This document shows positions 1-8,820 of a DNA stretch of 64,000 nt, piece by piece; position 1 is the first letter of the stretch, and every line of letters begins with the position of its first letter. Where the stretch lies: assembly GCA_963807925.1 (NCBI GenBank), contig CAWEDP010000002.1:930001-994000 (forward strand), given 5' to 3'. Made by a program: the position numbers and the translations under genes. The stretch comes from CAWEDP01 sp963807925 (lineage in GTDB: Bacteria; Acidobacteriota; Vicinamibacteria; Vicinamibacterales; CAVVIG01). Below the pieces are notes generated by a model, which was not told the DNA's origin, made no database searches, and saw only the letters and a program-made list of their open reading frames with translations.

Positions 1-1
1 G

Positions 2-217
2 ACGGGGCTCGGCGCGCTAGGCGTGGCGGTCGAGGACATCGCGAAGGTGCTGAATCACAGCTACGGGCCAACAGTGACCGGGATCTACAACGCCTACAGC
101 TACGACAAAGAGCGGCGGCTGGCGCTGATGAAGTGGGGACGCCGCCTAGACCAGATCCTGGCCGCCGATCAACAACGCGACGAGCCGAAGGTGGTGCCGT
201 TGAGGACGGGAGCCTGA
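2..217 (+). CDS. Tyrosine recombinase (integrase), C-terminal fragment
   Basis: The reading frame is open from the window edge, so the start and most of the catalytic domain lie upstream. The visible 71 codons contain the end of a phage integrase: the box with LNHS (residues about 17-20 of the fragment) followed by GIYNAYSYDKE, which holds the nucleophilic Tyr, and a basic helix ending LMKWGRRLD. Tyrosine integrases cut and rejoin DNA at attachment sites. Its position at one end of a block of phage-like genes that stops at a tRNA-Phe 3' end (8612) fits tRNA-targeted integration. The second attachment site should lie left of the window. Confidence 0.8.
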   Translation, partial: TGLGALGVAVEDIAKVLNHSYGPTVTGIYNAYSYDKERRLALMKWGRRLDQILAADQQRDEPKVVPLRTGA

Positions 218-220
218 AGG

Positions 221-847
221 ATGGGCCGGGATTCCCGACTCGAACGCTCACTCCGCAAGGACAACCGCGGCAATCGGGCGCGGATTCTGGTTGCACGCGG
301 TGTCTTCCTCGATCGGCTAGTCCGTGACCTGCGCATTGAAGAACACTGGCGCACATGGGTGCATGCGCGTCGGGCTTGGCAGATCGACCCCCGACGCGCG
401 CACCTCCGTAGTCTGGGCCTGACGGACGCCGCCATCGCAGACAGCGTGAATCAGATGGACATCCGCGCCCTGACGGCCGTTTTGCAGGGCATGCGCGTGC
501 CGTGGCCGTGGTGCGCCACATCGCTCGTTCTCGCCTACTTTCCACTGCTGCTCCACAACGACGAGCACCCCGACGACCCGCGAATGATGAAGGTGACGGT
601 GGGTATCAAAGGCCTTCCCAAGGGGCAGGCGCCCCCCCACGACGCCGCCGAGATTCGCCGCGACGTCGATTGGTGGTATCGGCTGAATGTGAAGGAGCCT
701 AAGGACGAACATCACCAACTCACGGCGGAATATGCCGAACGCGAAAATCGTGTCACAGCGGCCCATTCTGTTGTCAGCCGGGGCCTAATTCGGGCCGCAC
801 TCCTGCTCCAAGCCGAGATCACCGATCCCGCGGGGCTCGTGGCCTGA
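221..847 (+). CDS. Unknown mobile-element protein, 208 aa
   Basis: The ATG follows the integrase stop by 3 nt and a GAAGG ribosome site. The product is basic in its first 60 residues and Trp-rich near residues 88-90 and 146-147. No signal peptide is visible; one hydrophobic stretch near residues 91-105 is too interrupted to call a membrane segment. I do not recognise a family. It sits between integrase and the AlpA-like regulator, where satellites and small prophages often carry regulatory or excision genes. Unlike its downstream neighbours it is intact. Confidence 0.55.
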   Translation: MGRDSRLERSLRKDNRGNRARILVARGVFLDRLVRDLRIEEHWRTWVHARRAWQIDPRRAHLRSLGLTDAAIADSVNQMDIRALTAVLQGMRVPWPWCATSLVLAYFPLLLHNDEHPDDPRMMKVTVGIKGLPKGQAPPHDAAEIRRDVDWWYRLNVKEPKDEHHQLTAEYAERENRVTAAHSVVSRGLIRAALLLQAEITDPAGLVA

Positions 848-874
848 CGAAGGAGACGGTGATTTCGCCTTCGA

Positions 875-1156
875 ATGCTGCGAGGATGGCAGCATGTCGC
901 AGGGCGTTCAGTCCCAACAAAAATCCTCCGTAAGCGGGCCGTCGTCGCCCGCGTCGGGCTGAGCAGCACGACGATCTGGCGGCTGGAGCGCAAGGAACTC
1001 TTTCCTAAGCACGTCAAACTCACCGCGAACACCGTCGGCTGGCGCGAGGCGGACATCGAGGCCTGGCTGGCGGACAGTGCGGCGAGACCGGACGCCTTCA
1101 GCGCACGCGATTACCTGCTGGAGAAGGTGAAACAAGACAAGACAGCGGAGGTATAG
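875..1156 (+). CDS. AlpA-family helix-turn-helix regulator/excisionase-like protein
   Basis: The 93-residue product contains the AlpA/MerR-like winged helix: ILRKRAVVARVGLSSTTIWR (residues 17-36), a short loop, then VGWREADIEAWLA near residues 56-68. In phage satellites and P4-like elements AlpA proteins activate int or replication genes. The gene ends GTA TAG TGA, a tandem stop, and the next frame starts with GTG overlapping the TAG. A 6-bp inverted repeat (CGAAGG at 848-853, CCTTCG at 868-873) lies just upstream and encloses an AGGAG-like site. The family call is strong; the exact regulatory target is not visible. Confidence 0.75.
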   Translation: MLRGWQHVAGRSVPTKILRKRAVVARVGLSSTTIWRLERKELFPKHVKLTANTVGWREADIEAWLADSAARPDAFSARDYLLEKVKQDKTAEV

Positions 1157-1388
1157 TGAGCAGTGACTACAGAGACATAGTGATAGAAGAACTGGCAGAC
1201 GCAGAGGCGCTGCTGCTGGAGCGAGTAGAGTCATTGGAAGAGGACGTACAGAGTTATAGGCTGTTGGCGCAGGAGGCGATACACGCGCTACACGATCTGG
1301 CGCGTGAGCGCGACCGACGGCGAGAACGGCACCATCGTCTGCTCGATGAGTACGCGCTTCGCGAAGACTGCTCAGAGCGGCGGCATGA
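1156..1388 (+). pseudogene. Small coiled-coil protein upstream of primase, probably frameshifted at its 3' end
   Basis: A GTG start overlaps the alpA stop. About 70 acidic/leucine-rich residues (EELADAEALLLERVESLEED and following) predict one long coiled coil. The frame then runs on out of register. If one C is restored after position 1368 the reading becomes LLRAAA-stop, with the stop at 1386-1388 overlapping the ATG of the next gene in an ATGA junction, as elsewhere in this element. The single-base loss is therefore inferred from the neat junction. No function is recognised; short coiled-coil genes often precede DUF3631 genes in related elements (from memory). Confidence 0.5.
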
Positions 1389-2735
1389 GCATCGAGACGT
1401 TCGCGCCGCGTGTTCCGACCGCGACGGCGCTCGACACCCTGGAGAGCATTCTGCACGACGTCCGAGCGTTCATTTATCGCTACGTCGTGCTCTCCAAGGA
1501 ACAAGCGACGACCATCACGTTATTAGTCGCGCATACGCACGTCTTACCTGCGGCCGAGTGCAGACTGACTTGCAGGTCACAAGCGAGACGGCGGAGGAAG
1601 GCAAGACGAGACTGCTAGAAGAGTTGGACCTCATAGTCGCCAAGACATGGTTGACAGGCAGGACCTCGGCCGCGGCGCTGGTACGGAAAGTAGATGCAGA
1701 ACGTCGCACGCTCCTTCTCGATGAAAGCGATGCGGCGTTCGATGGAGAGCCGAAGACGGAGAGGCACTGCGCGGCATCTAGAATACGGGGTATGGGCGAT
1801 CGGGAAAAAGCACGCTCTGTATCGGCCAGGGCGCGAACCTGACCTTTCGGGATAGTTAGACGTTCGCCAAGAAAATAATTAGCGGCATAGGGAAGCTGCC
1901 AGATACAGTAGTGAGTAGTGCGATTCGGATAGAGCTGCGTCGCCGGACGAAAGCGGAACCTATCACGAATTTCTGTGAGCGCGATGCGCGGATTGAGGCG
2001 GCGCCTATCAAGACGGCGCTTCTCGCGTGGGCGAACGACCGCACGATTGCGACACTGAAGGCGGCGCGTCCCACCATGCCGGCCGGGTTGCGGGATAGTG
2101 CTGAGGACGTCCTCGAACCGCTCTTCGCGATTGCGGACCAGGCCGGCGGCGAGTGGCCCGAGCAGGCGAGAACCGCCGCGGTGGTGCTGATGGGCTCCGT
2201 GTCGGACCAGGACATCAACGTCGAGCTGTTACACGACATCTTCGCCATCTTCGCGGCCACGGCGGGGACGTTCATTAAGTCCAGCGACCTCGCCGCGAAG
2301 CTGGCCGAGCTGGACGACCGGCCATGGGGCGATTGGAAGCACGGCAAGCCCATCACCGCGCGCGCCGTCGCAGATTGGTTGAAGGGGTTCGGGATTGCGC
2401 CGAGGCCGAACGGCCCTGGCACCAGTCGCGGCTACGACCGGGACCGCTTTGAGGACGCGTGGACCCGCTACCCCACTATCAAACCGTCAGACCGTCAGAC
2501 GCCCAATGAAAATGGGCCTGAAGTCGCATTTTCAAACCGTCAGACATCCGACGCCTCTGACACTTTGAAAATGCAGGTTTCCCCAATAAATACGGGCCTG
2601 TCTGACGGTCTGACGGTTTGCAACCGGGGGAACGGGGCAGACACGACGCCCGACGGGTTTGGCGACCTGTTTCGAGCCCGAGACGCGGCCTGGGCGCAGT
2701 CAGATGCCTTATTCGCGAAGGGCTGGAAGCAATGA
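1385..2735 (+). pseudogene. DUF3631 primase/helicase-like replication protein, disrupted
   Basis: Homology is spread over three frames. Residues MSIETFAP to about 1550 are in one frame. The stretch with GKTRLLEELDLIVAKTWLTG and LLLDESDAAF (P-loop-like and Walker B-like motifs) lies in a second. From about 1765 (EALRGI, NTGYGRSGKSTL) to 2735 it returns to the first. Two in-frame TAG codons interrupt the last part, at 1779-1781 (RGI*NTGY) and 1857-1859 (RDS*TFAKK). The C-terminal part (WGDWKHGKPITARAVADWL, residues near 2330) is the winged DUF3631 domain. Members serve plasmid or satellite replication. The variable linker at 2480-2620 encodes an iteron-like repeat. As sequenced, no full-length protein can be made. 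Confidence 0.75.
2480..2620. repeat. Nested inverted repeats with five CCGTCAGAC 9-mers inside the DUF3631 gene
   Basis: A perfect 21-bp inverted repeat has arms at 2480-2500 and 2600-2620. Each arm is two overlapping copies of CCGTCAGAC (2484-2492, 2492-2500; inverted 2600-2608, 2608-2616). A fifth copy lies at 2537-2545. Between the arms is a second perfect inverted repeat, GCATTTTCAAA at 2526-2536 and TTTGAAAATGC at 2564-2574. The region codes for a low-complexity linker, so protein sequence does not explain the symmetry. It looks like an iteron cluster or a strong RNA hairpin; an origin inside the replication gene would parallel the lambda O/ori arrangement (inference). Confidence 0.7.
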
Positions 2736-2830
2736 GTCCGGCCGGGGATGTCGACATCACGACAAGGTCAACAGCGAAAAGCCGCCCGGCAGGCAGATTT
2801 TTGGGCAGGCAGTTAGGGCAGGGCACCTAA
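2732..2830 (+). CDS. Possible 32-aa small ORF between primase and terminase
   Basis: The ATG overlaps the TGA of the DUF3631 gene (ATGA), and its TAA overlaps the ATG of the next ORF (TAATG). The peptide is short and basic with no recognised domain. Only the tight junctions on both sides argue that it is translated; it may instead be the remnant of a longer gene. Confidence 0.3.
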   Translation: MSPAGDVDITTRSTAKSRPAGRFLGRQLGQGT

Positions 2831-4627
2831 TGGCGAACCCAAAACTGCCCAGAGCCACGAAGGAACGTCGGGGCACGGTGAAGCCCAGTCGCGAGCGGAC
2901 ACGTCCAGCAGAGGCTAAAGGTTCCGAGACGGAACCGTTGCCGCTCCGCGACTTCGCGGCCGTGGCGCTGTCCTACGTCGGCGACGTGCTGGCCGGCCGG
3001 ATCGTGGCCGGCTAGTGGACGGTTAAGGCGTGCCGGCGATTCGAGCGGATGCGCAGGAAATGCGTTCTCACCGGGAACGCATTTTCCTGGTCGCCTGAGC
3101 ATGTGCAGGACGTGTGCTCGTGGATCTCGCGGCTGCCACACGTCGAAGGGCGCTGGTCGACGGCGACGATCGAGCTGCAGCCGTGGCAAGTGTTCATCCT
3201 GGCTGCGTCCTACGGCTTCCGAAAGCTGGACGGCGCTCGGCTGGTGACGTCGGTATTTTTCCAAGTCGGCCGGAAGTCGGCAAAGTCGACGCTGGTCGCC
3301 GCGGCGGCGTTATATCACTTGGCCGTCGAGAACGAACCGGGCGCGCAAGTCGTCTGCGGCGCGTCGACGGGCAACCAGGCGCGCATCGTGTTCGGCATCA
3401 TGCAGCGCATGGTGAAGCGGGCGCCCTGGCTGCGGGATCTCGGCTTCATCGCCTACGCGAACGCCATTACGTTCGGCGAGACGGGCGGCACGGCCAAACC
3501 GATCAACAGCAAGAGCAGCACGCAAGACGGGTTGCTCGCCGTCGTTCATTGCGCTCGACGAAAGCCACGCGCAAACCTTCGAACTGCACGACGTGTTGAA
3601 GTCGGCGCAAGGCGCGCGGTCGGACGCGACGCTCATGGGCGCCGACGACCGCCGGCTATTCGCTGACAAGCGTGGGCTATGCCTTGCGCTCGACGGCGAT
3701 GAAGATTCTGGATCAGCGTGGTCGAGGCCGATCACGTCTTCGCGGTGCTCTACGAGCTCGACGAGGGCGACGATTGGCGAGACGAAGCGACCTGGATCAA
3801 GGCGCTGCCGATGATCGGGATCACGCCGGATGCTCGACTACGTGCGTCGCTACTGCGTGGATGCGCAACAGACGCCGGGACTGCAGGGTGAGTTCGAAGC
3901 GAAGATGTGCAACCGCTGGTTGCACTCGGCGTCGACGTGGTTATCGGTATCGGCCTGGGACCGCTGCGCCGATCGGACGCTGAAGCTCGAAGACTTTGCA
4001 GCATGAGCGCGTGCTACATCGGCGTCGACCTGGCCGAACGCGACGACATCGCCGCGATCGCGCTCGTCTTCCAGCGCGGGGATGTGATCTATACGTTCGT
4101 CAAAGGCTACTTGCCCGAGCTCGTCGTCACCGAGCGCAGCCGGGCCGTGCCGGAGTATCGCGCGTGGCTGCACTCCGGCGAGTTGACTCCGACGCCGGGC
4201 AACATGACGGATTACGCAGTGATCGAAGCCGACCTCCGGCAGTACTGCAAAGACTTCGACGTCGCCGAGATCGTGATCGAGCGCTACGGCGCGTTGAACC
4301 TCGCGAGCAATCTCAGCAACGACGGGCTGCCGGCGCTCATCGAATCGAAGAACGCCAAGGTCTTCACGGCGCCCGCGCGAGAGCTGGAGGCGCGTATCAA
4401 GGCGGGCAAGCTGCGGCACGCGGGCAGTTCGTTCCTGAAGTGGCAGATCAGCAACGTCTGCGTCGAGCGGCGGCGCGACGGCTCGTTGTTGCCGACGAAG
4501 GAAAGCGCCGAGAGTCCCGAACAAGATCGATGCGGTCGATGCGATTCTGTTGGCGCTGTCCGCCCTATTGGCTGAACCGGCGCCGCGGAAGTCCGCGTAC
4601 GAGGACCGCGGCGTGCTGGTGATTTGA
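2830..4627 (+). pseudogene. terL: Phage terminase large subunit (TerL), disrupted
   Basis: ATPase and nuclease parts are recognisable in successive frames. The N-terminal segment (LRDFAAVALSYVGDVLAGRI) runs into an in-frame TAG at 3013-3015, then continues WTVKACRRF. The ATPase part has the Walker A-like GRKSAKST (about 3268-3291) and Walker B FIALDES (3545-3565). The nuclease part starts near 4007 with CYIGVDLAERDDIAAIALVF and contains VIERYGALNLASNLS and RRRDGSLLPTKESAES. Frame changes occur near 3540, 3665, 3720, 3830, 4001 and 4510; the last is repaired by removing one C from a CCC run. TerL pumps DNA into proheads. The first 35 residues (PKLPRATKERRGT) faintly resemble P27-type small terminases, so two original genes may be joined here. 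Confidence 0.8.
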
Positions 4628-4641
4628 CAGTGGAGCAGGTT

Positions 4642-4935
4642 ATGACGACACCGAAGGTTCAGATGGCGACGGGCCTATTTATCGCGGCGCTGCGCGATCT
4701 GCAGCTTGCACTCTGCGAGGCCCGATCGGACGGGCCGACGTTGGCGCAGACGTTCGCCGAAGGGCACACGCGCGCAGTGGTTGACGAACATGTCGGCGTG
4801 ATCGAGTTCGCTATCGTCAAGGACGACGGCGGCGGCCATGAGTGGATCGAGTCGATTGTCGTCGATTACGACCGGCCGCAGAACTGGGGATCTCTTGCTT
4901 CGCTGGGCATCGGCGCCGGGGCGACGCAGCATTGA
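4642..4935 (+). CDS. Unknown protein between terminase and capsid genes, 97 aa
   Basis: ATG at 4642 follows GGAGCAGG; a TTG at 4624 overlapping the terminase stop is a less likely start. The product has no signal peptide or membrane segment. It is intact while both neighbours are broken. No family is recognised; its place in the head-gene block suggests a head or packaging accessory (inference). The 88 nt after it hold no gene. Confidence 0.45.
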   Translation: MTTPKVQMATGLFIAALRDLQLALCEARSDGPTLAQTFAEGHTRAVVDEHVGVIEFAIVKDDGGGHEWIESIVVDYDRPQNWGSLASLGIGAGATQH

Positions 4936-5023
4936 AGTTACGCGGCCGATGGTTCACCGAGCCAGCCGATAGTCGTCTGCCACGCTCCGCGAGCAGCGAC
5001 GTGTTCGATTCGTAGATTGAGGT

Positions 5024-6449
5024 ATGACATGGAGATTCAAGAGTTTCATGACAGAGACCACGAAGGGTATCGTTCCGCTGGCGACGCTGACGACGATCGC
5101 CGCGGACCGTCGGGCATTCGGTGATGATGTGCTTGCGGCGTTCCGATCGCAGATCGAGCAGCGCTCGACGCAGGCGCAGGCGGTGCTCGACGCGGCCACG
5201 ACGGCCGGGCGGGATACGTTGCTGGCGTCCGAGCAGCGCAGTTACGACGGCGGCCATCCGCGAACGCGACGCGATTCTCGGATTGCAGCGACACGTCGAA
5301 CAGCGCACCGAGCAGCGCGCGCATGTGCCGGCGACGCAGACGGCGATCGAGACGCGCCCGACCGAGACCGCGGACCTGTCGCCGGTGCTGACGCGCGAGC
5401 AGCGCTGCAGCGAGTATCTGACGAAGCGCGGCGGCTTCACCTACCAAGGCGAGCGTGGCGCCGAGTCGATGCGCTTCGGCGCGATCGTCCGGGCGCTGGC
5501 GCTCGGCGACCGGCGCGGACTGAGCGAGGTGGAGCGCCGGGCGCTCGCCGAAGGCACCGACAGTCGCGGGCGGCTATACCGTACCGGAAATCCTCGGCGG
5601 CGCAATTCATCGACCGCGTGCAGAAACGCCGCGCGTGTGATGCAGGCCGGCGCGCAGACGGTGCCGATGACGTCGGATGTCCTGCACCTGGCCCGACTCG
5701 CGCAGCCGGGTGCCCATACGGCATCGGATCGCCGAGCGGGAGTGCGGCCAACTGGAAGGCGGAAAACGAGGCGATCAATGAAGGAATCCTGACGCTCGAG
5801 CGAGTGACGTTCACAGCACGGACCCTGCCAATGTTGATCAAGCTCTCCGTCGAATTGAGCGGAAGACAGCAGCAACATCGACGCGATCATTGAACGGGAA
5901 ATGTCCGCGGCGATGGCCCTGGAGCTTGATCGGGCGGCGCTGCTCGGCTCAGGGACACCGCCGGAACCAAAGGGCATCATCAATCAGCAGGATAACGTCG
6001 ATGTCGGCGCGCTGAATGCCGCGATCGACTACGACGCCCTGATCGACGCGTGCGCCGTCGTCGCGGCCGCGAACCACAGGCCGACCGCGCGCCTCTACAA
6101 CAGCGATGCCGCGAAGAGTCTGGCGAAGCTGCGGGCCATTCCGACCGGCGTCTATTTGGAACCGCCGGCTTATCTCGATCCGGTGACGGAATACGTGACG
6201 AATCAGATCGCATCGGATGGCGGTTCGCCGAATACCTCGTCGTTCGTCGTCGGCGACTTCTCGCAGCTCATGGTCGGGCTGCAGACACCAGCTTCCGGTT
6301 AGAAGTCTCGCGGCAGGCGGCCGACGCGACCTCAAGCGCGTTTGACCAACCTGCAAGATCTGCGATTCGTGCGTATCTGCGAGCCGATGTGCAGCTCGCG
6401 CATCGGCGAGGCGTTCGCCGTCACGGACCGACGGTCACGGTGGGCGTAG
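5024..6449 (+). pseudogene. HK97-type major capsid protein, disrupted
   Basis: Capsid-like sequence is spread over all three frames. An N-terminal helical part (residues after MTETTKGIVPLATLTTIAAD) is followed by RERDAILGLQRHVEQRTEQR, then GGYTVPEILGG, QFIDRV, RNAARVMQAGAQTVPMTSD, NWKAENEAINEGILTLERV, the E-loop/P-domain-like FTARTLPMLIKLSVELS, and DALIDACAVVAAANHRPTAR. Frame switches occur near 5250, 5560, 5590, 5625, 5715, 5865, 6295 and 6340. The start is uncertain (ATG 5024, 5029 or 5048), and so is the exact stop. In HK97 phages this protein forms the icosahedral shell. It lies upstream of portal and protease, the reverse of the usual portal-protease-capsid order. Confidence 0.75.
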
Positions 6450-6541
6450 CACCGGCAGCACGGCTGATCTGGTGGTTGGGACGTGCCGCCAGCGCGAAAG
6501 CGGAAGCGGCGCTACGCACACGTCCCTCTTGATTCGGCCGG

Positions 6542-6562
6542 CCGCGGGTGCATGGCCCGCGG
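6542..6562. other. Stem-loop between capsid and portal remnants
   Basis: CCGCGGG (6542-6548) pairs with CCCGCGG (6556-6562) around a 7-nt loop. There is no T-run after it, so it is not a standard terminator. It could be a processing or partial attenuation site between capsid and portal genes. Confidence 0.35.
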
Positions 6563-6580
6563 TCGATCACTGGAGTTCTG

Positions 6581-7803
6581 ATGCGATGGTTCGATCGGTG
6601 GTTTCATCGGCGCAGCGTGATGCTGCCGGGCGGATTTCAGTTCGCTATCCGACCTGCATGGTGTAGGGCCGACGTCGGCCGGCATAACCGTCACGCCCGA
6701 GCGCGCCGTGACGGTGCCAGCGGTATATGCGTGTCTGTCCGTGCTCAGTCAGGACATCGCAAAGACGCCGATCAAGATCCGACGCAAGCTCACGGAAGAC
6801 TCGTTCGATTGACGCGACGGATCACGATCTCTGGGAGGTGTTGCATTCGCTGCCGAATGCCGAAACATCGGCCTACTCGTTTAAGCAGGAGATGATGTTC
6901 GATCTGCTGCTTGCACGAGCACGCCTTCGCGGAGATCGTCCGCGTCGATGGCCGGGTGACGGCGCTCTGGCGGCTCGACCCGACCCGGATGGTCGTCGAC
7001 CGCGATGACGCCCGACGCAAGCGGTATCGCTATTCGCCGTACCGCGGACCGCTGATGGAGTGGACCTTCGATCCGTCACGTCCGCCGATCTTCGAGCTGG
7101 CGCATCCGTCGCCGTTGCGTTACTGCCGCGAGCTGATCGGCACGGCGCTGGCCCTGCAGCGCTACGTCGGCAAGTTCTTCAGCAATGGCGCGCGCCTGGG
7201 CGGGGTGCTGCAGACCGAGCACACGGTCTCGCCGACCGCCTCAGAACGGCTACGGAAATCATTCGAAGCGTTTTACGGCGGGCTCGAGAACGCGCATCGG
7301 TTCGCCGTCTTGGAAGACGGCTTGAAATACCAGCAGATTACGGCGCCAAACGACGACGCGCAGCTGAACGAGACGCTTGCAAACGATCCGCACGGAAATC
7401 TGCGGCGTGTTCCGCGTGCCGACCTGGAAGGTGGGCGATCTCACGAAGGCGCACGTACTCGAACATGGAGAGCGGCGCGATCGAATACGTGACGGGCGCG
7501 CTCGATCCGTATTTCACCTGTTGGGAACACGCCATCCGGCGCGACCTTCTGACCACACGGCAGTATGGGCAATTCGATGTGACGTTCGACCGTTCGGCGC
7601 TCATTCGCAGCGACGTGAAATCGTTGCATGAGGCCCTGGCGCGGGCGCGCGATGCCGGCGTCTACACCGCGAACGACGTCCGCCGGAAGCTCGGCGAGAA
7701 CCCGATCGCAGCGGACCAGGGCGGCGACGTGTTGCTCGTCAACGGCAACATGATCCCGGTGATGGACGCCGGCCGACAGAAAGGACCGAGCCATGGTCAG
7801 TGA
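6581..7803 (+). pseudogene. HK97-family phage portal protein, disrupted
   Basis: ATG 6581 follows GGAG at 6572-6575. Portal homology shifts frame several times: MRWFDRWF at the start, then LSDLHGVGPTSAGITVTPER with PAVYACLSVLSQDIAKTPIK (near 6650-6790), DATDHDLWEVLHSLPNAET (near 6815), HAFAEIVRVDGRVTALWRLD (from 6920), a long intact part with RYVGKFFSNGARLGGVL, FRVPTWKVGDLTKAH (near 7410), and SNMESGAIEYVTGALDPY to the end. At least five frame changes are needed. The one near 7456 is repaired by deleting the G before TACT, giving KAHYSNME where the family has KATFSNIE. Portal is the DNA entry vertex. The 3' end overlaps the protease by 11 nt. Confidence 0.8.
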
Positions 7804-8354
7804 ACTGGAGCGCCGCGCCGCGGCCGACGTCGGCGCTGAGGGGCAGAAGATTCGCGGCTATGCCGTGGTGTTCAATACCCTGTCGGCCGACCTGGGCGGC
7901 TTCCGTGAGTTGATCACGCCCGAGGCCGTCGACCGGACCTTGCGGGAAGGGCTCGACGTCCGCGCGCTCGTCGACCATGACCCGAGCAAGGTGCTCGGCC
8001 GGACGAAGGCCGGGACGCTCACGCTCGCGAAGGACGCCCGCGGCTTGCGCGTCGAGATCGACTCCGCCGGACACGACGACCGGCCGGGACACGCTCGCGC
8101 TCGTGCAGCGCGGCGACGTGTCCGGCATGTCCTTCTCGTTTGCCGTCGTCCGGCCGGGCGGGGAGCGCTTCGAGCGCCGCGACGGCGGGCTCGTGCGCAT
8201 CGTCTCCGACATGACGATCAGCGACGTGTCGATCGTCACGTTCCCGGCCTACGCGGCGGCGGATGTCGCCGTCGCGCAGCGGGCGCTGCAGGCGTTTCAG
8301 GCGCAGCAAGGACAGCGAATTGACTGGCTGCGACTCCACATGAGGACGCGATGA
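7793..8354 (+). pseudogene. HK97-family prohead protease, one frameshift
   Basis: The first frame gives RGYAVVFNTLSADLGGFRE and ALVDHDPSKVLGRTKAGTL, containing the catalytic His. After about 8075 the family sequence continues in another frame as RDTLALVQRGDVSGMSFSFA, containing the catalytic Ser, and ISDVSIVTFPAY. Removing the extra base near 8072 (GACTCCGCCG) would join them. This serine protease (peptidase U35) matures capsid precursors. It is the last structural gene before the tRNA. In most HK97-type modules it lies between portal and capsid. Confidence 0.8.
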
Positions 8355-8551
8355 ACGACGACGAATTGATCGGTCAACTGTCGGCCGCAATCATCGATCC
8401 GATCCGTGACCTGCTTGATCGCACGCTGACACTCCTTGAACGGCTGACCGATCGCGTCGAGACGCTAGAACTCGACGCGCTCCATCGGCGGGCAGCACCG
8501 GACGACAGTCCTGAGAGGCGCCCGCGTGACCCTGGCGTGACCCTGACATGA
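8351..8551 (+). CDS. Small acidic coiled-coil protein at element end, 66 aa
   Basis: The ATG overlaps the protease TGA (ATGA). The product is mostly one amphipathic helix (IDPIRDLLDRTLTLLERLTD) with a charged tail. No family is recognised. It is the last gene of the element, 60 nt before the tRNA-Phe 3' end. No tail-connector or tail genes follow. Confidence 0.5.
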   Translation: MNDDELIGQLSAAIIDPIRDLLDRTLTLLERLTDRVETLELDALHRRAAPDDSPERRPRDPGVTLT

Positions 8552-8611
8552 GTCAACGCATAGGCCGCGCCGACGAGAAGTCTCTAAGTGCTGGTTGATA
8601 TTGGTGTTATT

Positions 8612-8687
8612 TGGTGGCGAGGGACAGAATCGAACTGTCGACACTACGATTTTCAGTCGTATGCTCTACCAACTGAGCTACCTCGCC
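8612..8687 (-). tRNA. tRNA-Phe (anticodon GAA)
   Basis: Read on the minus strand, a 76-nt cloverleaf is complete: acceptor GGCGAGG/CCTCGCC, D arm GCTC/GAGC, anticodon stem TACGA/TCGTA with loop CTGAAAA (anticodon GAA), variable GTGTC, T arm GACAG/CTGTC with TTCGATT, discriminator A and encoded CCA. The 3' end points into the mobile element, so integration at the tRNA 3' end recreated the gene. A TATGAT -10-like box lies upstream on the minus strand (8722-8727). Confidence 0.95.
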
Positions 8688-8737
8688 ACGAGGGGACTGT
8701 CGCGCTCAGGAAAGACCAAAAATCATAGCACGCGCGG

Positions 8738-8789
8738 ATGGTCCGGCTGAAGCCGGACGCTACCAACGATGGTCCGGCTGAAGCCGGAC
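8738..8789. repeat. Two copies of a REP-like hairpin repeat
   Basis: The 21-mer ATGGTCCGGCTGAAGCCGGAC occurs at 8738-8758 and 8769-8789, 31 nt apart in direct orientation. Each copy folds as GTCCGGC-TGAA-GCCGGAC (7-bp stem, tetraloop). They lie between tRNA-Phe and the 3' end of recA and may also act as recA transcription end. Similar GTCCGGCTGAAGCCGGAC hairpins are widespread in Acidobacteriota genomes as far as I recall. Confidence 0.75.
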
Positions 8790-8820
8790 ACGCGTTACTG
8801 ACGCGTGGGCGGGGGAACGA

